Below, piece after piece: positions 44,298 through 52,397 of a stretch of DNA of 64,000 nucleotides. The DNA comes from IDS-8 sp040902105 (lineage in GTDB: Bacteria > Pseudomonadota > Gammaproteobacteria > Steroidobacterales > Woeseiaceae), in assembly GCA_040902105.1 (NCBI GenBank), contig JBBDXW010000001.1, forward strand, positions 157,336 to 221,335, in the 5' to 3' direction. Under the pieces are notes generated by a model, which was not told the DNA's origin, made no database searches, and saw only the letters and a list, made by a program, of their open reading frames with translations. Numbering within the stretch: the first letter of the stretch is position 1; every line of letters starts with the position of its first letter. Position numbers and translations under genes: made by a program.

Positions 44298-45632
44298 ATG
44301 ACCTATCCATCCGCGTTCACCTCCCTCACCGACTGGCTCAGCTGGCTCGAGACACTGTCGCCCCGTGAAATCGACCTGGGGCTGGAGCGGGTGCTCGCCG
44401 TGCTGGAGCGCCTGCAACTCGGCAAAGCCGCTTGCGTCGTCCACGTCGCCGGCACCAACGGCAAAGGCTCCTCTGCCGCGACGCTCGAGGCGTTGCTTCT
44501 TGACGCGGGTTACCGCGTCGGCTGCTATACCTCGCCGCATTTGCTGCGCTACAACGAACGCATCCGCGTGGACGGCGTGCCTGCCGACGATCGCGAAATC
44601 ATTGCGGCCTTTGAGCAGGTCGAAGCGGTCAGGGAGGACGTGCCGCTGACGTACTTCGAATACGGCACGCTCGCAGCACTGATCGTGTTCGAGCGTAACG
44701 GGATGGATACGCTGGTGCTCGAAATCGGCATGGGCGGCCGGCTGGATGCGGTAAATGCAATCGAGCCTGACGCCGGCATCATTACGAACGTCGCGCTCGA
44801 TCATTGTGACTGGCTCGGCAGCGACGTTGAGACGATTGCACGAGAGAAAGCGGGAATCATGCGTTGCGGCAAGCCTGTGATCTTCGGCTCGCATGAGGTG
44901 CCGGCGGCGATCGAGTCCATTGCGGCCGAGCTCGGCGCGGATCTGCGCATCCTCGGCAGGGATTTCACGTTCGCGGAAGATCCAATGGCTCCCGGCGCAT
45001 GGGCATGGCACGGCCGCGAGATCGCGCTCGAAGGATTGACCATGCCGTCCCTGACCGGCCGGTTTCAGTTGCAGAATGCATCCGCCGTGCTCGCATTACT
45101 CGAGTCCCTGGGGCTCACCGAACTGCTGACCCGCGAGGGCGTCAGCGAAGCCCTCGGCGGCGTGGCGATTCCGGGCCGGTTCCAGTGGTTCGGTACGGAC
45201 CGGCGCTGGCTGTTCGACGTCGCCCACAATCCCCACGCTGCGAGCGGTCTCGCGGAATCGCTTGCCGCGCTAAGGCCGCGCCGCGCCGTCACTGCGATCG
45301 CAGGCGTACTCGCCGACAAGGATCTGCAAGGCATCGTCGCGCCGCTTGCGCCTTACGTCGATCGCTGGATCGCGGTCAACGCCCGCAGTCCGCGAGCGCT
45401 GGAGGCACGCAAGCTGGCGCAATCGATTGCGCATTTCAGCAACAAGCCATGTCTCATTATCGGGAATCTGCCGGAAGCGATGCACTATGCGGACAACAGC
45501 TCGGACGACGATGCCCTGATACTCGTCACCGGCTCGTTCTACACCGTCGGCCCGGCGCTCGAGGAAATCGGTGCCGGACTTGGATTATTGGACATTTCTT
45601 GCCGTCAACGGGCGCCGCGAAACAGAAGTTAG
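44298..45632 (+). CDS. folC: Bifunctional folylpolyglutamate/dihydrofolate synthase
   Basis: A 444-residue Mur-ligase-like enzyme adding glutamate to folates. Motifs: VHVAGTNGKGSSAAT (P-loop), TSPHLLRYNERIRV, LEIGMGGRLDAVN and FDVAHNPHA. The natural protein seems to end soon after ILVTGSFYTVGPALEEI. The last roughly 20 codons (GAGLGLLDISCRQRAPRNRS) are translated from the left arm and loop of a family B repeat, which also provides the stop. Confidence 0.95.
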   Translation: MTYPSAFTSLTDWLSWLETLSPREIDLGLERVLAVLERLQLGKAACVVHVAGTNGKGSSAATLEALLLDAGYRVGCYTSPHLLRYNERIRVDGVPADDREIIAAFEQVEAVREDVPLTYFEYGTLAALIVFERNGMDTLVLEIGMGGRLDAVNAIEPDAGIITNVALDHCDWLGSDVETIAREKAGIMRCGKPVIFGSHEVPAAIESIAAELGADLRILGRDFTFAEDPMAPGAWAWHGREIALEGLTMPSLTGRFQLQNASAVLALLESLGLTELLTREGVSEALGGVAIPGRFQWFGTDRRWLFDVAHNPHAASGLAESLAALRPRRAVTAIAGVLADKDLQGIVAPLAPYVDRWIAVNARSPRALEARKLAQSIAHFSNKPCLIIGNLPEAMHYADNSSDDDALILVTGSFYTVGPALEEIGAGLGLLDISCRQRAPRNRS

Positions 45633-45662
45633 CGAAATGTCCAATAATCCAAGTCCGGCACC
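45570..45662. repeat. Palindromic repeat family B, copy 5 (inside the folC 3' end)
   Basis: Arms with TATTGG/CCAATA at the variable position flank a GC-rich loop that differs from copies 1, 2 and 4. The left arm and half the loop are read as the folC C-terminus. Confidence 0.9.
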
Positions 45663-45716
45663 GAACCCTGCGATATACTTCCGGCGCTCACCCGGCGGAC
45701 TTTTTTGCAGCGACAA

Positions 45717-46379
45717 ATGGATCGAGCATTGAAAGAACGTGTCATTGGTGCGGTTGCATTGGTGGCGATTGCCGTACTGGTGGTGCCCGTTTTTCTCGAT
45801 GGGCCGGCGACAGATGCGGAAATCGTCAGCGAACCGGTAACATTGCCGGGTCAGAACGAGCAGGCCCGGAAACGGCAAACGATCGTGCTGGAGCGCGATC
45901 GCGACCAGCCTGTGCCGGCGACCCGGAATTCTAAAGCCACGACGGCGGCCGAGAAACTCGCAGCCGATGCTGCAGCAAGAAAGGCGGCAAGCAGCGAATC
46001 GGCTGCGCAAGCAGAAGCGAAACCGCCGCCGCAGGCAACGAAGCCTGAGCCGTCACGCGAGGAGTCGGATCAGCCGGCAGCCAGCAACGTCGCGAAGGCG
46101 GATGTTAAAGCCGAAGGAGCGTCAACGTCCGCTACCGAGTCGGCCACCGGCATGTGGGCAGTGCAGCTCGGCAGCTTTTCCGACCAGGCCAACGCCGAGC
46201 GGCTGGCCGCCGAATTGCGCAAGAACGGTTATGCCGCATTCCTGAGCCAGTTGAAGACATCGTCCGGTTCCCTGAATCGCGTTCGGGTGGGCCCGCAGAA
46301 AGATCGCGAAAGCGCAGAGGCGGTCGCGAGCAAACTGGGCGGCGATGGGCACAAGGGACAGGTTGTCCCGCATCCCTGA
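45717..46379 (+). CDS. dedD: SPOR-domain cell-division protein DedD
   Basis: A 220-residue protein: a short cytoplasmic N-terminus, a transmembrane helix (VIGAVALVAIAVLVVPVFL), a low-complexity Ala/Glu/Lys periplasmic linker, and a C-terminal SPOR domain (MWAVQLGSFSDQANAERLAAELRKNGY). SPOR domains bind denuded septal peptidoglycan. It lies in the folC-dedD-cvpA-purF order. A TTG at 45705 is an alternative start. Confidence 0.92.
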   Translation: MDRALKERVIGAVALVAIAVLVVPVFLDGPATDAEIVSEPVTLPGQNEQARKRQTIVLERDRDQPVPATRNSKATTAAEKLAADAAARKAASSESAAQAEAKPPPQATKPEPSREESDQPAASNVAKADVKAEGASTSATESATGMWAVQLGSFSDQANAERLAAELRKNGYAAFLSQLKTSSGSLNRVRVGPQKDRESAEAVASKLGGDGHKGQVVPHP

Positions 46380-46434
46380 AAGGTTCTGGTAGAATCCCGC
46401 CAGCTGTCCAATCCCCCCGGACCCGTTAACACCG

Positions 46435-46968
46435 ATGCCGATTGCAGACATTGTCATTGCCGTTGCCATCGTGATTTCCATCGGCGTGGGGACCTTTCGA
46501 GGCTTCGTCAAGGAGGCAATTTCGATCGTCACGCTTCTGGTCGCCGTATGGGCGGCGATGAATTTCGGTACTTATGCGGGTCAGTGGAGCGAAAGCTGGG
46601 TAAGCTCCGAAGGATTGCAGCTCTGGTTCGGGCGGATTCTCGTTTTCGTCGTTATTCTCACGGTTGGGGGACTCATTGGTTGGGGCGTTTCCAGGCTGGT
46701 GCAACTCTCGGCATTGAACGGCACCAACAGGGCGCTCGGCGCGATGTTCGGTTTCTGCCGCGGTGTGATCCTGCTCGGTGTGCTCATCATTGGCGGCCAG
46801 TTGGCGAGTTTCGACCAGGATAACTGGTGGCGAAGCTCGAAACTGATCCCGTTCGGCACGGCGGTCGCGGACTGGATTCGCGTGATGGCGCCCAAAGGTG
46901 TCGATCTGCTGCAGCAGGAAGCGCCGGGTGAACCTGAGGTTGAAGCGGCCGGGCTGAACCCGGTCTGA
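46435..46968 (+). CDS. cvpA: Colicin V production family membrane protein CvpA
   Basis: A 177-residue protein with four hydrophobic segments. Motifs: IADIVIAVAIVISIGVGTFRG, the conserved FRGFVKEAIS turn and LGAMFGFCRGVIL. Its role in envelope homeostasis is poorly defined. It immediately precedes purF, as in E. coli. Confidence 0.93.
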   Translation: MPIADIVIAVAIVISIGVGTFRGFVKEAISIVTLLVAVWAAMNFGTYAGQWSESWVSSEGLQLWFGRILVFVVILTVGGLIGWGVSRLVQLSALNGTNRALGAMFGFCRGVILLGVLIIGGQLASFDQDNWWRSSKLIPFGTAVADWIRVMAPKGVDLLQQEAPGEPEVEAAGLNPV

Positions 46969-46986
46969 CGGCGGTATACCTTATAT

Positions 46987-48549
46987 ATGTGCGGCGTTGT
47001 TGGAATAGTCGGTCACGGCCCTGTCAATCAGGCAATCTACGATGCCCTGACCGTGTTGCAGCATCGCGGACAGGACGCGGCCGGTATCGTTACCTGGGGC
47101 GATGACGGGCTGCAGGTCCGAAAGGGCAACGGCCTCGTTCGGGACGTATTTCACCAGCGGCACATGCTGCGCCTCACGGGCAACGTCGGCCTCGGGCATG
47201 TTCGTTACCCGACTGCCGGCGGTTCACGAGCCGCCGAGGCGCAACCGTTCTATGTCAATTCGCCCTTCGGCATCTGCCTCGCGCACAACGGCAATCTGAC
47301 CAATTTTGACGAACTGGCGGAACTGCTGACGCGCGAAGATCGCCGCCATCTCAACACCGGCTCGGATTCCGAGGTCTTGCTCAACGTTTTCGCTCACGAG
47401 TTGCAGAGCCGGAGCAAGGGACGGCCGACACCGGGCCAGATATTTGACGCGGTCGAAGCGGTGCACCGACGCTGCTCCGGCGGTTATGCCGTGGTCGCGA
47501 TGATAATCGGTCACGGCATCGTCGCGTTTCGTGACCCGAACGGCATCCGGCCGCTGGTGGCGGGCGAGCGTAAAACGGACCGCGGCAACGAATACATGGT
47601 CGCGTCCGAAAGCGTTGCTCTCGACATTCTGCAATTCGGCAAATTGCGCGACGTGCGTCCCGGCGAAGCGATCTTCATCGGGAATGATGGCGTGCTGCAT
47701 AGCCGCGAGCATGCGGGCGTCGTGCGGCACGCGCCCTGTATCTTCGAGTTTGTCTATTTTGCGCGGCCGGACTCCATTATCGACAACCTGTCCGTTTACA
47801 AGGCGCGGCTGCGCATGGGCGAACAACTGGCCGGGCAGATCGTTCGCGAATGGCCGGATCACGACATCGACGTCGTGATTCCCATTCCGGATACCAGCCG
47901 GACCTCGGCGGTGCAGGTTGCGTACCACCTGGGCGTCAAGTATCGGGAAGGTTTTATCAAGAACCGCTATATCGGCAGAACGTTTATCATGCCGGGCCAG
48001 GCCGAGCGTGCGCAGTCGGTGCGCCGTAAGCTGAATGCAATCGATCTCGAGTTTCGCGGTAAGAACGTCTTGCTCGTGGACGACTCGATCGTACGGGGCA
48101 CGACCTCGAGGCAGATCATCCGGATGGCCCGTGACGCGGGCGCCCGCAGGGTCTATTTTGCGTCGGCGGCACCACCGGTGCGCTATCCGAACGTGTACGG
48201 CATCGACATGCCGGCCGCCTCGGAACTCATTGCCAACGGCCGCTCCGTGGACGAAGTGCAGGAGATCATCGGCGCCGACCGGCTGATCTATCTCGATCTG
48301 CATGGCCTTGTCCGCTCGGTGCGGCACGACAATTCGGCCATCACCGAATTCGACACGTCCTGTTTTTCCGGCGAATACATTACCGGAGACGTGACTCCGG
48401 AATACCTGCGCAAGCTCGAAAGTGTGCGCAGCGACGGTGCGAAAATGCAGAACGGGCATAAACCTGGTCACCGCGCGTCGCCGGTGATAACGGAAGACGC
48501 ACCGTCGAATGACGTACCTGAAAGAAAAGACAGGGCCGCATGGATGTAG
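46987..48549 (+). CDS. purF: Amidophosphoribosyltransferase
   Basis: A 520-residue enzyme that commits PRPP to purine synthesis. The Ntn nucleophile Cys2 is in MCGVVGIVG. The glutaminase half has LTGNVGLGHVRYPTAGGS, and the PRTase half has the PRPP loop VLLVDDSIVRGTTSRQII. It starts 18 nt after cvpA. Confidence 0.97.
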   Translation: MCGVVGIVGHGPVNQAIYDALTVLQHRGQDAAGIVTWGDDGLQVRKGNGLVRDVFHQRHMLRLTGNVGLGHVRYPTAGGSRAAEAQPFYVNSPFGICLAHNGNLTNFDELAELLTREDRRHLNTGSDSEVLLNVFAHELQSRSKGRPTPGQIFDAVEAVHRRCSGGYAVVAMIIGHGIVAFRDPNGIRPLVAGERKTDRGNEYMVASESVALDILQFGKLRDVRPGEAIFIGNDGVLHSREHAGVVRHAPCIFEFVYFARPDSIIDNLSVYKARLRMGEQLAGQIVREWPDHDIDVVIPIPDTSRTSAVQVAYHLGVKYREGFIKNRYIGRTFIMPGQAERAQSVRRKLNAIDLEFRGKNVLLVDDSIVRGTTSRQIIRMARDAGARRVYFASAAPPVRYPNVYGIDMPAASELIANGRSVDEVQEIIGADRLIYLDLHGLVRSVRHDNSAITEFDTSCFSGEYITGDVTPEYLRKLESVRSDGAKMQNGHKPGHRASPVITEDAPSNDVPERKDRAAWM

Positions 48550-48609
48550 CGATTCGCTATACCCATACGCTACGGCAACACAGCGAGACGCAACAGCGAT
48601 TCGCCTGGC

Positions 48610-49827
48610 ATGAACATTAAGGTCATGATCATCGACGGGCAGGCCGATTTCCGGGCGCTGCTGATGCACCACGTGACCACCTGCTGGCCCGATGCACTCA
48701 TCTCCGATTACGACCCGACGTCAGCCGGCCATCTTCCCGAGGAATTCAGCGGCGCCGGCAACGACATCGTGTTGCTCGGCGACAATCAGGGCAATCGGAG
48801 CGGCATCAAGACCCTCAGGCAATACGCGCGCAAGCCGGAGTTTCCGCCGATCGCGTATTTCTGCAGCAACAACGAAATGAAACGGGAGGCGGTTGCTGCC
48901 GGCGCGCAAGCCGTGTTTATGCGCAACCGCATCAAGCACGATGAACTGGTTGTGAGGATCGGCCATATTCTGCGGGCGCGGCGCCGCCTTGCATCCACTG
49001 GATCGCTCTTCATCGGCGACGCGAAAACGGGCATTCATCCGCTGGTCAAGGGGTATCGGTTTCTGCACAAACTGGCGGCGAGCGAGCATTCCGCGGTATA
49101 TCTGGCGGAAAAGGAATCGTCGGGAGTCAAAATGGTGCTCAAGGTGTTGCGCCAGGTTCCCGATTTTTCAGACGGAATCGGCGCTTTCGATCGCTTCCTG
49201 CAGGAATACGAAATGATCGCGGATCTCGTGCATCCGAACATCGTCAAGATCCACGATCTGGGCGTCAGTGACGATCATGCCCACATTGCCATGGAATACC
49301 TGTCGGGGGGCGACCTGAAGCAGCGGATCCGGGCGGGGATATCGGAGACTGACGCGATTCAGTACGCGCGCCAGATTGCGAGCGCTTTAGCGACGGTACA
49401 TTCCGTCGGCATCCTGCACCGCGACCTCAAGCCCGGTAACGTGATGTTGCGCGATGACGGTAGCATAGCGCTGATCGATTTCGGGCTGGCAAAGCGCATG
49501 CGCCTGGATCAGGAAATGACCGGCAGCGGCGAGATTTTCGGCACGCCGTATTACATGAGCCCGGAGCAGGGGCATGCGGAGGACGTGGACGCGCGCAGCG
49601 ACGTCTACAGCCTTGGAGTCATCTTCTACGAGATGCTGACCGGCGACAAACCGTATAAAGCTTCAAACGCAATGGGCATCATTTACAAGCATAGCCACGC
49701 TGCGATACCGCAATTGCCGCGCCATCTGGAGAAGCACCAACTGCTGCTCGACCTGCTGCTGGCCAAGGCGCCTGCCGATCGGATGCAGGGTGCGGACGAT
49801 GTTGTCAAATGGCTGCAGCGGATCTGA
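48610..49827 (+). CDS. Receiver-like domain fused to a Ser/Thr protein kinase
   Basis: A 405-residue protein. Residues 1-125 look like a CheY-type receiver (KVMIIDGQADFR), but the phosphoacceptor strand reads DIVLLGDNQ, so the canonical Asp is replaced by Gly with Asp one position later. The kinase (about 147-405) has VLK Lys178, HRDLKPGN (Asp272), DFG at 290 and GTPYYMSPEQ. The glycine-rich loop is degenerate (LAASEHSAVYLA). It is cytoplasmic and overlaps miaE by 19 nt. Signal and target are unknown. Confidence 0.87.
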   Translation: MNIKVMIIDGQADFRALLMHHVTTCWPDALISDYDPTSAGHLPEEFSGAGNDIVLLGDNQGNRSGIKTLRQYARKPEFPPIAYFCSNNEMKREAVAAGAQAVFMRNRIKHDELVVRIGHILRARRRLASTGSLFIGDAKTGIHPLVKGYRFLHKLAASEHSAVYLAEKESSGVKMVLKVLRQVPDFSDGIGAFDRFLQEYEMIADLVHPNIVKIHDLGVSDDHAHIAMEYLSGGDLKQRIRAGISETDAIQYARQIASALATVHSVGILHRDLKPGNVMLRDDGSIALIDFGLAKRMRLDQEMTGSGEIFGTPYYMSPEQGHAEDVDARSDVYSLGVIFYEMLTGDKPYKASNAMGIIYKHSHAAIPQLPRHLEKHQLLLDLLLAKAPADRMQGADDVVKWLQRI

Positions 49828-50456
49828 CTCCTGAGCCCATTGCGGCATTCTGCGAAATACGGACACCGCAATCCTGGGTCGACGAAGCCTGCATGCGCAT
49901 CCCGGAACTGCTGCTGGACCACGCGAACTGCGAACTGAAGGCGGCGTCGACGGCAATCGGTTTCATTTATCGTTATCCCGAGCGCAGCCTGCTCGCGCAA
50001 CGCATGTCGCGCCTGGCGCGCGAAGAGCTGAGGCACTTCGAGCAGGCGAAGAAATTGCTGCTGGCTATGGCGATTCCCTACGAACGGCTCACTGCATCGC
50101 GATACGCAACCGCACTCCGGCAGGCGGTGCGGCAGGCAGAACCGGAGCGATTGCTCGATTTACTGATCGCCGGCGCATTGATCGAGGCGCGCTCCTGCGA
50201 GCGCTTCGCCGCATTGATCCCGCGGCTGCCGCCGCAGCTTGCCGGCTTTTATGCGGGACTGTTGTCTTCCGAGGCGCGGCATTTCGAGGAGTATCTGACC
50301 TTCGCGAAGAGCGAGACGAACGTCGGCGACGATACGATTGCCAGCCGCATTGCGGAACTGAAGACTATTGAATCGGCCCTGGTCACGGATCCGGATCCGC
50401 AGTTTCGCTTCCACAGCGGCGCGCCGATTGGCGCAACCGTGAATCGCACCCTGTAG
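49809..50456 (+). CDS. miaE: tRNA 2-methylthio-N6-isopentenyladenosine-37 hydroxylase MiaE
   Basis: A 215-residue diiron monooxygenase of the ferritin-like fold that hydroxylates ms2i6A37. Ligand pattern: ELLLDHANCELKAA, REELRHFEQ, EARSCERF and SSEARHFEEY (paired ExxH motifs). The last codons ATVNRTL run to a TAG that is the first triplet of a family D repeat (CTGTAGGAGCCC). It is convergent with lpxH. Confidence 0.93.
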   Translation: MAAADLTPEPIAAFCEIRTPQSWVDEACMRIPELLLDHANCELKAASTAIGFIYRYPERSLLAQRMSRLAREELRHFEQAKKLLLAMAIPYERLTASRYATALRQAVRQAEPERLLDLLIAGALIEARSCERFAALIPRLPPQLAGFYAGLLSSEARHFEEYLTFAKSETNVGDDTIASRIAELKTIESALVTDPDPQFRFHSGAPIGATVNRTL

Positions 50457-50593
50457 GAGCCCGCCATTGCGGGCGACCGGCAGAAGGGGACAGTGACCTT
50501 TTCTTGATACGTCAAGAGGGACAGTGACCTTATTCGGAGGAAAAGGTCACTGTCCCCTTCTGCCGGTCGCCCGCAATGGCGGGCTCCTACATG
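50451..50593. repeat. Nested palindrome: family D outside, family E inside
   Basis: A near-perfect inverted repeat of about 49 bp per arm (50454-50502 and 50541-50589). It starts TAGGAGCCCGCCATTGCGGG, continues into CGGCAG and GGGGACAGTGACCTTTTC, and is mirrored on the other side. One extra direct family E arm lies in the loop. It is the entire miaE-lpxH intergenic region and supplies both convergent stop codons. It may act as a bidirectional terminator, though it has no long T tract. Confidence 0.9.
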
Positions 50594-51312
50594 CGTTCCA
50601 ACACACTCAACTCGGGTCCGTTCGCATCCCAGCGCACGACGCTGCCCTGCTCGTACCAGTCTCCCAGCACAATTCGCGTCGCCGGCAGGCCGTCCAGCAG
50701 AAACCGGTGCACCGCGGGCCGATGCGTATGGCCGTGCAATAGCGTCAGGACCTCATGCTTCTTCATCAGCTGTTCGACAGCGCCCTGATTGACGTCGGAA
50801 ATATCGAGATCGATCGATGCGCCGTGCGCCATGCTGTCTGCGCGCGCCTGGCGCGCAATCGCCTGACGGTCGGCGAGCGGCTTTTGCAGCATCATGGACT
50901 GCCATGCAGGGCTGCGGGTGATTGAGCGAACTTCCTGGTATTTGAGGTCGTCGATGCACAGTGCGTCGCCATGACTCAGTAATACGTCCTGTCCATAAAG
51001 ATTCACCTTGCAGGGGTCCGGCAGCACCTCGACGCCGGTTTCATCGGCAAACCTGTCGCCGATCAGGAAATCCCGGTTGCCGTGCATGAAAAAAACCGGC
51101 ACGTCCAGGTCGGCGATGCCGCGAATCGCGCGTTTCATCGCGGCATAGTAAGGGTTCGGGTCGTCGTCGCCGATCCACGACTCGAACAGATCGCCGAGGA
51201 TATAAAGCGCCTCCGCTTCAGTCGCTTCGCGCTGCAGAAAAGACCGGAATTGCTCGCCGATCCCGGGGCGTTCAGCCTCGAGGTGCAAGTCGGATATGAA
51301 GAGAGTCGTCAA
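50587..51312 (-). CDS. lpxH: UDP-2,3-diacylglucosamine diphosphatase
   Basis: A 241-residue calcineurin-like phosphoesterase of lipid A synthesis (E. coli 240). Motifs: LFISDLHLEAERPG, LGDLFESWIGDDDPN, FMHGNRDFLIGDRF, LSHGDALCIDD and LLHGHTHRPAVH. The TTG at 51312 (MTTLFISDLHL) was chosen because the open frame upstream overlaps the cyclophilin gene and shows no similarity. The TAG stop is formed by the adjoining family D repeat. Confidence 0.94.
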   Translation of the reverse strand: MTTLFISDLHLEAERPGIGEQFRSFLQREATEAEALYILGDLFESWIGDDDPNPYYAAMKRAIRGIADLDVPVFFMHGNRDFLIGDRFADETGVEVLPDPCKVNLYGQDVLLSHGDALCIDDLKYQEVRSITRSPAWQSMMLQKPLADRQAIARQARADSMAHGASIDLDISDVNQGAVEQLMKKHEVLTLLHGHTHRPAVHRFLLDGLPATRIVLGDWYEQGSVVRWDANGPELSVLERM

Positions 51313-51334
51313 CCTGACGTGACCGGGCGAATCG

Positions 51335-51919
51335 TCAACTCGACTGGCCGTATTCGACGCGTGATGCTTTTTCGATGACGATCGGCGCGACAGGCACGTC
51401 CTTGTCAAATTCGCCGGCGGGTCCCGTTGGCGCCGAGACGATTTTGTCGACGACGTCCATGCCCTCGACGACATAGCCGAAGACCGTGTAACCCCAGCGG
51501 TCCGGCCGCGGATTGAGCGAACCGTTGTCGACCACGTTGATGAAAAACTGCGCATTGGCCGTATGCGGCTCCGCCAGCCGCGCCATGGCAATCGTGCCGC
51601 GCCGGTTCTCCAGGCCGTTGCCGGATTCGTTGGGAATCGTGTCGCCCGGTTCCCTCGTTTTCAGGTCGCGGGTGTAGCCGCCGCCCTGGATCATGAATCC
51701 CGGAATCACGCGGTGAAAAACGGTGCCGTCGTAGTGGCCCTTGTCGACCAGCTCCAGCACGTGCCGGACAGTCAGAGGCGCCCGACGGCCGTCCAGCGCG
51801 ATAAGAATGTCCCCTTTTGTCGTTTCGAACTTGATGTGCGGATGTGGCGACACTTCGTCGCCGGCCGCTCCCGCCACGGTGCAACAGAATGCCAGCAAAG
51901 CGAGCAATATGGTTTTCAT
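51335..51919 (-). CDS. Periplasmic cyclophilin-type peptidyl-prolyl isomerase
   Basis: A 194-residue protein with a signal peptide (ILLALLAFCCTVAGAAGD, cleavage near residue 20). The cyclophilin core has GTVFHRVIPGFMIQGGGYTRD, RRGTIAMAR, ANAQFFINVVDN and GYTVFGYVVEGMDVV. It is PpiA-like in location. It lies 22 nt upstream of lpxH on the same strand, matching the common ppi-lpxH pairing. Confidence 0.93.
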   Translation of the reverse strand: MKTILLALLAFCCTVAGAAGDEVSPHPHIKFETTKGDILIALDGRRAPLTVRHVLELVDKGHYDGTVFHRVIPGFMIQGGGYTRDLKTREPGDTIPNESGNGLENRRGTIAMARLAEPHTANAQFFINVVDNGSLNPRPDRWGYTVFGYVVEGMDVVDKIVSAPTGPAGEFDKDVPVAPIVIEKASRVEYGQSS

Positions 51920-51946
51920 AGCTTCCTTTGTCGGTGCCCGCTTGTG

Positions 51947-52156
51947 GGTGCCGGACTTGGATTATCGGACATTTGCTTGTGGGTGCCGGACTTGGATTAT
52001 CGGACATTTGATCGGGACGTAGTGGCTGGCGTTACTGCCGAATGTCAAAGCCTTCAGCCAAATGTCCAATGATCCAAGTCCGGCACCGTAGACGCCGCAG
52101 CGTAGACGTATTATCAAAGCCTTCAGCCAAATGTCCAATGATCCAAGTCCGGCACC
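51947..52156. repeat. Palindromic repeat family B, copy 6 (two left and two right arms)
   Basis: Left arms start at 51947 and 51981 (TTGGATTATCGGACATTT). Right arms end at 52087 and 52156 and read ATCATTGG, so left and right no longer match at the variable position. The right arms are in 69-bp direct repeats with CAAAGCCTTCAGCC. Stutters of GGCACCGTACACA follow to about 52172. It occupies most of the 351-bp gap before tRNA-Pro. Confidence 0.9.
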
Positions 52157-52270
52157 GTACACAGGCACCGTACAATTGCTTCAATTGACTGACCTTTTCG
52201 GCAGCCGTATCATCGTGCCCCCGCCACGCTGGCACCGGTGTGTCAGTTTGCGCGGAGTGGAATCCGGCGG

Positions 52271-52347
52271 CGGGGCATGGCGCAGTCTGGTAGCGCATCT
52301 GCTTTGGGAGCAGAGGGTCGGCGGTTCGAATCCGTCTGCCCCGACCA
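52271..52347 (+). tRNA. tRNA-Pro (UGG)
   Basis: A 77-nt cloverleaf with acceptor CGGGGCA/TGCCCCG, encoded CCA, D arm GCGCAGTCTGGTAGCGC and anticodon loop TTTGGGA (TGG). It is the first gene of a tRNA cluster. Confidence 0.96.
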
Positions 52348-52397
52348 TTTGCTTGATTGTATGATTTTGAACTCAGGAGTTTTGATACCCGGAGATA

